Shown here: positions 1 through 5,299 of the stretch, one piece after another
Numbering within the stretch: position 1 is the first letter of the stretch
Layout: each line of letters opens with the position of its first letter
Translations under genes and position numbers: made by a program
The notes under the pieces: model-generated
Seen by the model: only the letters and a program-made list of their open reading frames with translations
Database searches by the model: none
What the model was told of the DNA's origin: nothing
Source: CAZADH01 sp964483805
GTDB taxonomy: Bacteria; Muiribacteriota; Ozemobacteria; Ozemobacterales; Ozemobacteraceae
DNA length: 10,628 bases
Assembly: GCA_964483805.1 (NCBI GenBank)
Contig: CAZADH010000220.1
Span: 1 to 10,628, forward strand
Direction of reading: 5' to 3'

Positions 1-1434
1 ATCCTCGATGCCAACCCCGCCGCCTGTCAACTGGCCGGGATGACCACGCGCGACCTCATCGGCCGCCGCACCGACCTGCTGCTCGGCCCGCCGGTGCAAC
101 GGCCCGACGCCAAACCGACCGAGCGCACCCCGCTCGAACTCACCGAGCGCGCCCTGCACACCGCAAGCGGCGAGCAACTCCCGATCCTGACCTCGGCCAG
201 CCGCGCCACCGTCGCCGGCCGCCCCGTGGTCATCCAGAGCTTCATCGACCTGCGCGAACGCAAGCGGGCCGAAGACGCCCTCCTGGCCGCGGTCAATGCC
301 GAGCAGGCCGCCAACCGGGCCAAGACCGAGTTTCTGGCCAACATGAGCCATGAGATCCGCACGCCGATGAACGGCGTGCTCGGCATCCTCGAGGTGCTGT
401 CGCTCGAAGAGATGCCCCAGGAACAACGCGAACTCGTCGAGACCGCGCACAACTGTGCCAACGCGCTCATGACCTTGCTCAACGACCTGCTCGACCTCTC
501 GAAGATCGAGTCGGGCAAACTCGAGACCGAAGCGGTCGACCTGGACCCGGTCGACCTGCTCGATGACGTGATCGCCCTCTTCGCCCTGGGCGCCCACGAC
601 AAAGGGATCGAGATCATCGGCACCGCCGACGAACAGGTGCCCCAGCATCTTCGCGGCGACCCCGTGCGCCTGCGCCAGATCCTGAGCAACCTGATCGGCA
701 ACGCGGTCAAGTTTACCGACCGCGGAGAGATTCGCGCCAACATCACCACCCTGCGGACAAATGAATACAATGTATTGCTACACTTCTCGATCACCGACAC
801 CGGCATCGGCATCCCGGCCGACAAGATCGAGCAGTTGTTCAACCCGTTCGTGCAAGCCGACGGCTCGATCACCCGCCGCTACGGCGGCACCGGGCTGGGC
901 CTGGCGATTTCCCGCCGGCTCGTCGAACTGATGGGCGGCAAGATCGGCATTGACAGTCAGCCCGGTCAGGGTTCGACCTTCTGGTTCCAGTTGCCGTTCT
1001 CGCGGTCGCCCGGCCCCGAGACCCCCTCATCGACGCCGGAACTGAGCCGGCAAACCCTGTTGATCGTCGATGCCCATCCGACCCGACGCCGGCGCCTGGC
1101 GCAGATTCTGACCATCGCCGGCGCCACCGCCATCGAGGCCGACGCCACCGAGACGGCGTGGGCCGTCCTGACCGCCCCCGCCGGCAGCCCGGTGCGGGGT
1201 GTCGTGTTCAGCACCGACAACGACCCTACCCCCGCACTTCGCTTTGCCGAACGCGTGAGCACCGAGCCACGACTCGCGCTGATCCAGGTGCTGCCCATCA
1301 CCTGGGCGTTGTCTGCCGCCACGCCCATGGCAGCGGTTCCCGCGCATCTGCTGACCAACCTGCGTCATCCCGTGCGCCGTCGGCTCCTGGTGCAGGCGGT
1401 CGCCGACCTGATCGCCCGCGCTGGCCACCCGTAG
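1..1434 (+). CDS. Sensor histidine kinase with PAS tail and degenerate receiver domain (5' end missing)
   Basis: The frame is open from base 1, so the gene starts before the window; 477 residues are visible. The first residues (ILDANPAACQLAGM) are the end of a PAS core, so the first in-frame ATG at 40 is internal. A linker holding LRERKRAEDAL leads into HisKA with the H-box NMSHEIRTPMNG; the phospho-acceptor His codon is 349-351. The HATPase domain has all boxes: N (LSNLIGNAVKFTD), G1 (DTGIGIP), F (FNPFVQAD) and G2 (GGTGLGLAIS). It should autophosphorylate on His and pass phosphate to a response regulator. The last 125 or so residues resemble a receiver (TLLIVDAHPTRRRRLAQIL) but lack the second acidic residue, the acceptor Asp and the conserved Lys, so this looks like a pseudo-receiver. 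No partner regulator is visible. The family call is secure; signal and partner are unknown. Confidence 0.93.
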   Translation: MLDANPAACQLAGMTTRDLIGRRTDLLLGPPVQRPDAKPTERTPLELTERALHTASGEQLPILTSASRATVAGRPVVIQSFIDLRERKRAEDALLAAVNAEQAANRAKTEFLANMSHEIRTPMNGVLGILEVLSLEEMPQEQRELVETAHNCANALMTLLNDLLDLSKIESGKLETEAVDLDPVDLLDDVIALFALGAHDKGIEIIGTADEQVPQHLRGDPVRLRQILSNLIGNAVKFTDRGEIRANITTLRTNEYNVLLHFSITDTGIGIPADKIEQLFNPFVQADGSITRRYGGTGLGLAISRRLVELMGGKIGIDSQPGQGSTFWFQLPFSRSPGPETPSSTPELSRQTLLIVDAHPTRRRRLAQILTIAGATAIEADATETAWAVLTAPAGSPVRGVVFSTDNDPTPALRFAERVSTEPRLALIQVLPITWALSAATPMAAVPAHLLTNLRHPVRRRLLVQAVADLIARAGHP

Positions 1435-1560
1435 ACCGGGCGCCACCTCGCGCCACCCGCGCACGTTGCGCGCCGTGGGGCAACGCGGGGCCGCCGGGGG
1501 CGCCCCGCCCAGGCTGAGCCCGTCTGCCGTCCTGGCGAAGCAGATCCTGCCCCGACAACA

Positions 1561-1595
1561 CAAACCCCCGAGGCTGCATGGCCTTCGGGGGTTTG
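1561..1595. terminator. Hairpin between convergent genes, probable bidirectional terminator
   Basis: CAAACCCCCGAGGC pairs with GCCTTCGGGGGTTTG with one bulged T and a 6-base loop. It lies 127 bases after the kinase stop and 30 bases after the minus-strand UspA stop. The minus-strand side is followed by a modestly T-rich stretch (TGTTGTC); the plus side has no T run. It more likely ends the UspA transcript and may also serve the kinase. The rest of the 1435-1624 gap is GC-rich, with small hairpins near the kinase end and no further gene. Confidence 0.72.
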
Positions 1596-1606
1596 CCCGG
1601 TGTCAG

Positions 1607-1628
1607 GGTAATACTACGGTAATACTAC
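1607..1628. repeat. Perfect tandem duplication of an 11-base unit over the UspA stop
   Basis: GGTAATACTAC occurs twice with no spacer (1607-1617 and 1618-1628). The UspA stop codon (TAG, plus-strand positions 1625-1627) lies in the copy nearer the gene, so the other copy is outside the reading frame. It looks like a recent slippage duplication. Confidence 0.85.
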
Positions 1629-2086
1629 TTTGGCGTATCGGTGACGAACGGTTTCTCGGACGGTTTCACGGTCAACACCGGACACACCGATTTGCGCGTG
1701 ACCTCGTAGGCCGTGCCGCCAAGCCATGAATCCATGAAGCCGGAGTTGCCGTGCGAACCCATGACGATCAGATCGACCGCGTTCTCTTTGGCATACTCGA
1801 TGATGCCTTCGTACACCAAGCCACCGCGGACGGTCTTTTTCGCATCGAGCTGGGCCAACGACGGACCAAGAAACTCACCGAGCCGGGTCATGCTCTCTTT
1901 TTCCCATTTGGCGTTGACGTTGAGCCGGTCATCGAGCTGCCCGGGGTGCAAGGTCTCTTCTTCGATCACGTGCAGCAGGTGCAGTTCGGCGCCATATTCA
2001 GCACAGAACGACGCTGCGTAGGTCAGAGCCAGTTTCGACACATTCGAAAAATCGACGGGAACGAGGATCTTCTTGAGGCTGATCAT
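1625..2086 (-). CDS. UspA-family universal stress protein
   Basis: A 153-residue single-domain Usp, the usual length. It opens with the first beta strand and nucleotide-contacting Asp (KKILVPVDFS), then LHLLHVIEE, then DLIVMGSHGNSG. The family's ATP-binding signature is G-2X-G-9X-G-[ST]. Here GSHG is followed by nine residues and then GGTAYEV, so the position after the third Gly is Gly, not Ser or Thr; the fold is intact but ATP binding may be altered. The protein should be a cytoplasmic dimer involved in stress survival. The ATG start is supported by AAGGAA at 2093-2098, six bases upstream. It has its own promoter and is probably monocistronic, since the TolB-like gene upstream ends 90 bases away. 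The C-terminal tail after the last strand (PVLTVKPS) is short and polar. Confidence 0.94.
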   Translation of the reverse strand: MISLKKILVPVDFSNVSKLALTYAASFCAEYGAELHLLHVIEEETLHPGQLDDRLNVNAKWEKESMTRLGEFLGPSLAQLDAKKTVRGGLVYEGIIEYAKENAVDLIVMGSHGNSGFMDSWLGGTAYEVTRKSVCPVLTVKPSEKPFVTDTPK

Positions 2087-2118
2087 CGTGTGTTCCTTCC
2101 ATCCGTTGGATTGACCGA

Positions 2119-2147
2119 ACTATAGCAGAGTACCGTGTTCGCGGCAA
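2119..2147 (-). promoter_or_regulatory. Sigma70-type promoter for the UspA gene
   Basis: Minus strand: -35 TTGCCG (2142-2147), a 17-base spacer, and -10 TATAGT (2119-2124). That is four and five matches to consensus at ideal spacing. Predicted initiation is near 2112, giving a leader of about 25 bases before the ATG. It fits in the 90-base gap after the TolB-like gene. Confidence 0.6.
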
Positions 2148-2176
2148 CGTCGGTGTCGCCGCCACGCTGCGCGGGA

Positions 2177-3010
2177 TTACTTCATCCAGGTCGGACAGCG
2201 GCCGCGCCCGATCGGTTTCGACTCGAGTCCGTTGGCGCGCGCCACCCCGATCTGCCGGCCCGCTTCGAAGGTCAACCACTGGTGATCGAGCGACCAACGC
2301 GGATACATGCCGACGATCATCGGCGAGTCGGTCTTCTTGGTGACCACATCGATGTAGTCGACGTAGTTCATGCCACGCTCGTTCGAGATGAACGCCAGGC
2401 GCCGGCTGTCGCTGGCCCAGACCGGAAACGACTCATCGACCTTCGGCGTGTCGGTGAGGCGCTCGATGCCCTGCGCCACCGTCGAGATCACCAACAGGTC
2501 GTTGGTTCCGGCGTCACCGAGAATCGAACAGGCAATCCACTCGCCGTTCGGCGACCAGTCGGCCGCAGTTACTTTGTATTTATCAGAGATCTTGATCGAG
2601 CGCTTCGACTCGAAGCTGTAGATGTACAACGCCGAATCCGCGTCGGCCGTCGTGTACAGCAGGCTCTTGCCATCGGGCGAGAATCCTTCGAGGTTCACGC
2701 CGTCAAAGGCTTTCTCGAGCTTGTCGCCCTCTTTTTTGATCAGGTAGACCTCCGACGACATATCGGCCTTCTTGTGGGTGAAGCCGATCATGCCCGTTGC
2801 CGCACAGAAGCGCGGGCAGACGATGTTGAGAAACGGCGGGGTCAGGCGCGTTTTGCCGTTGCCGTCGGCATTCATGACCGCCAGATACGACTTGCCCTGC
2901 TCGGCCGTATCGACAAAGAGGATCCGCCCCGGTTCGGCGTTGACCGGCAACACCGCGCTGCAAAGCACGACAGAGAGAAACAACACTGAGAACAAACGGA
3001 TACGGTTCAC
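2177..3010 (-). CDS. Exported TolB/PD40-type beta-propeller protein
   Basis: 277 residues. Residues 1-25 form a Sec signal peptide: basic MNRIR, a hydrophobic core, and likely cleavage after VNA. The Cys in the core (VVLCS) does not fit a lipobox because Leu precedes it. The mature part is built of PD40 (TolB-like) blades: GRILFVD with AVMNADGNGKTRLT (28-57), EGFSPDGKSLLYT (108-120), AADWSPNGEWIACS (149-162), FPVWASDSRRLAFIS (195-209) and YPRWSLDHQWLTFE (236-249). This makes five or six blades, the last closing with CPTWMK. It lacks the N-terminal TolB domain and is shorter than TolB (about 430 residues), so it is not TolB proper; I expect a periplasmic binding or scaffold role. The start is GTG, with GGAGG at 3020-3024. 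The nearest upstream minus-strand ATG (3030-3032) is out of frame. A perfect -10 lies upstream. Confidence 0.86.
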   Translation of the reverse strand: MNRIRLFSVLFLSVVLCSAVLPVNAEPGRILFVDTAEQGKSYLAVMNADGNGKTRLTPPFLNIVCPRFCAATGMIGFTHKKADMSSEVYLIKKEGDKLEKAFDGVNLEGFSPDGKSLLYTTADADSALYIYSFESKRSIKISDKYKVTAADWSPNGEWIACSILGDAGTNDLLVISTVAQGIERLTDTPKVDESFPVWASDSRRLAFISNERGMNYVDYIDVVTKKTDSPMIVGMYPRWSLDHQWLTFEAGRQIGVARANGLESKPIGRGRCPTWMK

Positions 3011-3019
3011 GTCACTGCA

Positions 3020-3024
3020 CCTCC
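3020..3024 (-). promoter_or_regulatory. Ribosome binding site that sets the GTG start of the TolB-like gene
   Basis: Minus-strand GGAGG sits nine bases before the GTG at 3008-3010. It is the only good Shine-Dalgarno nearby, and the signal peptide begins directly at that GTG. Confidence 0.7.
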
Positions 3025-3038
3025 GTTGGCATTGAGAG

Positions 3039-3072
3039 AAAAAAACGGGTGGCGGTTCTGGACCGCCACCCG
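3039..3072 (-). terminator. Strong rho-independent terminator of the LysM gene
   Basis: An 11-base-pair perfect stem (CGGGTGGCGGT / ACCGCCACCCG, 3046-3056 with 3062-3072) has a 5-base loop. On the minus strand it is followed by seven T (3039-3045) and then CTCTC. It lies 52 bases after the LysM stop codon. Its 5' arm directly abuts the -10 of the next gene (3073-3078). Confidence 0.93.
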
Positions 3073-3100
3073 ATTATACCTCAGTCGGGAATCTTGAAAA
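3073..3100 (-). promoter_or_regulatory. Promoter of the TolB-like gene, abutting the upstream terminator
   Basis: Minus strand: a perfect -10 TATAAT (3073-3078), a 16-base spacer, and a weak -35 TTTTCA (3095-3100). The expected start near 3066 falls inside the 5' arm of the terminator stem. Transcripts from this promoter would keep only about five of the eleven base pairs and should not terminate there, while read-through from the LysM gene would. Confidence 0.6.
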
Positions 3101-3124
3101 ACCTCGAGCTCGTCGCGAGAACGA

Positions 3125-4804
3125 TTACTTGAAAATCGCCTCGACGTCTTTGTAGTAGCCGATGCGCTCGTTCAGGTCTTTGATCTTGTCTTTCGCGTCT
3201 TTGATCTCGGCCTGGATCTTCTGCAACTCGCGATACTTGCTCGCGTCATTCTGCAGCTCACGATACTTGGCCTCGTTCGCCGTAACCTTCGCCTGCAGCG
3301 TGCCGATCTCGGCCTGACGCTGACTGGCTTTGGTCTTCTCAGCGGCGTAGCGCTTGTTGAATTCCTTGGTGGCCTCCGCGAGGCGACCCTTGAGCTGCTC
3401 GACCTGCTTGCCGGCCGACTCGATGTTGCCGAACCACCAACCGGAATCGCCCTGTTCAACCTTCTTCTGGTATTCCTTCAACGCGTTCCAGTATTGCTGC
3501 TGCAGCATGCTGATGCTGTAATACGGGCTGTCGCTGAAGAACGGGGCCAGCGGCGAATCTTTGAACCAACCCGGATCTTTCAGCTTCCAGGCAGCGCTCT
3601 GGGCCTTGGCAAACCCTTCGATCAACCGATCGGAACCCGGGCGCAACACCGAAACCGTGCCCAGCTCCTTCATGGTCTTCTCGAAGTTGATCGCGGCAAT
3701 GCCTTCGGCTTTCTTCTCGGCGGCGGCCTTCTTCTCAGCAGCAGCCTTCTCTTCGGCAGCCTTCTTGTCGGCAGCGGCCTTCGCTTCAGCAGCTTTCTTT
3801 TCGGCAGCGGCTTTCTCTTCGGCAGCTTTCTTCTCGGCCGCAGCTTTGGCTTCGGCGCTGTTCTTCTCGACCGCAGCCTTGGCCTCGGCAGCCTTCTTGT
3901 CGTCGGCGGCTTTCTTGTCAGCCGCAGCCTTCTCATCGGCAGCCTTCTTCTCAGCCGCAGCCTTGGCTTCCGCAGCCTTCTTGTCGATGTCGGCGGTCGG
4001 CGAGGCACCGTTGTTGGCGACCAACACGATCTTGCCGTTCTTGTCGATTTCCCAGTGCTGACCCTGCGGCGGATTCATTGCATACCAGTCTTCGTAGGTC
4101 ATCAGGCCGCGCTGGATCATGATATCGACGACTTCTTTGGTCAGACGGCGGGCCACGAGATTCTGCGCCGCCAGTTGCTTGTTCAGCGCATCGAGTGCGC
4201 TCTGCAGCTTGGCGGTCTTCTCGGCCGTCGTCAGTTCTTTCTCTTTTTGGGGCGACTGAGCGCCAGGGGTCGGGGTGGCCGGCGTCGCGCCGGGCGTAGT
4301 ACCCTTGCCCGGGATGACCAGTTTCCAACCCACATGGATCAAAGCCGGATTCGTCACCAACGAAGGATACGTCGCCTTGTTGGCGTCGATGATTTCTTGA
4401 TAGCGGTTGGCATCGCCCAGCAATTGGGCGGCAATCTTGCACAGCCAGTCGCCTTCTTTAACTTCGTAGATCATCCCCTCGGCTTGCTGCGAGCCAGTGG
4501 CCTGCGTTGCCGTGGGCTGGGTCGCAGGTTTGTTCGGAATGAAGTGCGGGCGGCAGATGCCGTCGGCATCGACCCAATACTCAACGCGGTAATCGCCTTG
4601 ACCCGAGGTCGAGGGGGCAGCCGCATTCACAGTCGGATCGGTAACCGGTGCCGGCGGTGTGGTTTCGGTCACGGTCACCGGCGCTTGCGAACCGTTGACC
4701 ACGATCTGGCCGTCGCCAAACGGATTGTCGTTGGCCAGGACCGGCGCTTGATACGAAAACGCCACCAATCCAGAGAGCAGGGCGAGCATCAAGGTTCGTT
4801 TCAT
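3125..4804 (-). CDS. Exported LysM-domain protein with Ala/Lys/Glu 11-residue repeats and C-terminal coiled coil
   Basis: 559 residues. Residues 1-24 are a Sec signal peptide, probably cut after VLA. A Pro/Thr-rich linker follows, with a short motif YRVEYWVDADGICRPHFIP at 72-90. One LysM domain spans about 112-165 (IYEVKEGDWLCKIAAQLLGD to HVGWKLVIPG), expected to bind peptidoglycan or another GlcNAc polymer. A second Pro/Thr linker leads to a helical segment (about 186-235) and then an Ala/Lys/Glu region (275-367) of 11-residue units, like the extended helix of TolA. Residues 370-460 are Trp/Tyr-rich (PGWFKDSPLAPFF, SGWWFGN). Residues 463-548 form a second coiled coil with a repeated KYRELQ. 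Overall it reads as a periplasmic protein anchored to the wall by LysM, with a long rod. The ATG has AGGTGA six bases upstream (4811-4816). No known ortholog is recognised. Confidence 0.88.
   Translation of the reverse strand: MKRTLMLALLSGLVAFSYQAPVLANDNPFGDGQIVVNGSQAPVTVTETTPPAPVTDPTVNAAAPSTSGQGDYRVEYWVDADGICRPHFIPNKPATQPTATQATGSQQAEGMIYEVKEGDWLCKIAAQLLGDANRYQEIIDANKATYPSLVTNPALIHVGWKLVIPGKGTTPGATPATPTPGAQSPQKEKELTTAEKTAKLQSALDALNKQLAAQNLVARRLTKEVVDIMIQRGLMTYEDWYAMNPPQGQHWEIDKNGKIVLVANNGASPTADIDKKAAEAKAAAEKKAADEKAAADKKAADDKKAAEAKAAVEKNSAEAKAAAEKKAAEEKAAAEKKAAEAKAAADKKAAEEKAAAEKKAAAEKKAEGIAAINFEKTMKELGTVSVLRPGSDRLIEGFAKAQSAAWKLKDPGWFKDSPLAPFFSDSPYYSISMLQQQYWNALKEYQKKVEQGDSGWWFGNIESAGKQVEQLKGRLAEATKEFNKRYAAEKTKASQRQAEIGTLQAKVTANEAKYRELQNDASKYRELQKIQAEIKDAKDKIKDLNERIGYYKDVEAIFK
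3734..3982 (-). repeat. 33-base coding repeats encoding 11-residue KKAAE[AE]KAAA[DE] units
   Basis: Seven copies of an 11-residue unit run through residues 275-357 of the LysM protein (KKAAEAKAAAE, KKAADEKAAAD and so on). One 6-residue insertion (KKAADD) follows the second copy, and the fourth copy varies to KNSAEAKAAAE. At DNA level the unit is 33 bases. The hendecad period suits a long single helix or an 11/3 coiled coil. Confidence 0.85.
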
Positions 4805-4852
4805 GGTTTCTCACCTCTAATAATGATGATTCCCGTCGACTGAGTTACGACC

Positions 4853-4882
4853 ATTATATAAATACACTGGGGCAACCGTAAA
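4853..4882 (-). promoter_or_regulatory. Promoter of the LysM gene
   Basis: Minus strand: a perfect -10 TATAAT (4853-4858), with -35 TTTACG at 18 bases (4877-4882) or TTACGG at 17 (4876-4881). Predicted initiation is near 4846, giving a leader of about 42 bases to the ATG. The rest of the 4805-5054 gap carries the divergent promoter for the small plus-strand gene. Confidence 0.6.
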
Positions 4883-4929
4883 GTTTTGCAGAAATTCACC
4901 CACAGATACCGACAAAGACAACACGCACA

Positions 4930-4957
4930 CCGACATCCGCAATAAATTCGGTACAAT
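4930..4957 (+). promoter_or_regulatory. Candidate promoter of the DUF3006-like gene
   Basis: Plus strand: CCGACA (4930-4935), a 16-base spacer, and TACAAT (4952-4957), five of six matches at -10. The following leader of about 90 bases is GC-rich. In it GTGGGC (5010-5015) can pair with GCCCAC (5038-5043) right against the ribosome binding site. The -35 is weak. Confidence 0.4.
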
Positions 4958-5043
4958 TATAACAGACGCAGGTGCGGGGCCGGGGGAACCGCCCGCCACG
5001 GATGGCGCAGTGGGCGTTTGCCGCCCCGCCCGCAATTGCCCAC

Positions 5044-5049
5044 AGGAGG
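5044..5049 (+). promoter_or_regulatory. Ribosome binding site that sets the start of the small gene
   Basis: AGGAGG, a perfect Shine-Dalgarno, lies five bases before the ATG at 5055. This rules out the upstream in-frame GTG at 5010. Confidence 0.85.
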
Positions 5050-5054
5050 CAACC

Positions 5055-5237
5055 ATGGCCGAAAAACCGCGTACCCGCAACCGCACCGTTTCCGGAACCG
5101 TCGATCGCATCGAGGGCGACACCATCGTCGTCGTCGTGCAACACGGCGACGACACCGAGGAAATCGCCGTCAACCGCAAGGACCTGCAGAAGACCAGCGT
5201 CAAACCCGGCGACAAGGTCAGCATCAAAACCAATTAA
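5055..5237 (+). CDS. Small DUF3006-like protein
   Basis: 60 residues. After a basic start (MAEKPRTRNR) comes a small beta-rich domain: VSGTVDRIEGDTIVVVVQ, then EEIAVNRKDL, then VKPGDKVSIK. The opening TVDRIEGD..VVV and the late PGD.V pattern match the DUF3006 family, short (about 60-80 residue) proteins of unknown function, usually predicted to form a small barrel. There is no signal peptide or membrane helix, so it is probably cytoplasmic. The ATG is fixed by a perfect AGGAGG. It is divergent from the LysM gene and convergent with the AAA gene, so it stands as its own unit, closed by a hairpin five bases after the stop. The family assignment rests on pattern only. Confidence 0.83.
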   Translation: MAEKPRTRNRTVSGTVDRIEGDTIVVVVQHGDDTEEIAVNRKDLQKTSVKPGDKVSIKTN

Positions 5238-5242
5238 CGTAA

Positions 5243-5263
5243 GGGCGACCCGTCGGGTCGCCC
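5243..5263. terminator. Hairpin between convergent genes, probable bidirectional terminator
   Basis: GGGCGACCC pairs perfectly with GGGTCGCCC around a 3-base loop. It starts five bases after the small gene's stop and lies 36 bases beyond the AAA gene's stop on the other strand. Neither side has a real T run; the minus side reads TTACGTTAATT. It is a weaker rho-independent candidate that could serve both genes. Confidence 0.6.
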
Positions 5264-5299
5264 ACCCGGTTGGGCCGCATCCCCCACAAAGATCAGGCC

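Noticed and set aside
27..872. Minus-strand reading frame opposite the histidine kinase
   Set aside because: It is a Ser/Arg-rich shadow of a kinase with all catalytic boxes.
2135..2989. Plus-strand reading frame opposite the TolB-like gene
   Set aside because: It is Arg/Asp/His-rich with no domain, and mirrors PD40 repeats plus a signal peptide on the other strand.
3494..4843. Long plus-strand reading frame opposite the LysM gene (about 449 residues)
   Set aside because: It is a mirror of the LysM gene: its Phe/Leu/Ser/Gly repeats are the antisense of the Ala/Lys/Glu repeat. It has no domain, and the minus strand has a signal peptide, a LysM domain and a ribosome binding site.
4956..4961. 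A minus-strand TATAAT as a second LysM promoter
   Set aside because: There is no acceptable -35 at 16-18 bases (CCCGGC at 17). The TATAAT at 4853-4858 is closer and better placed.
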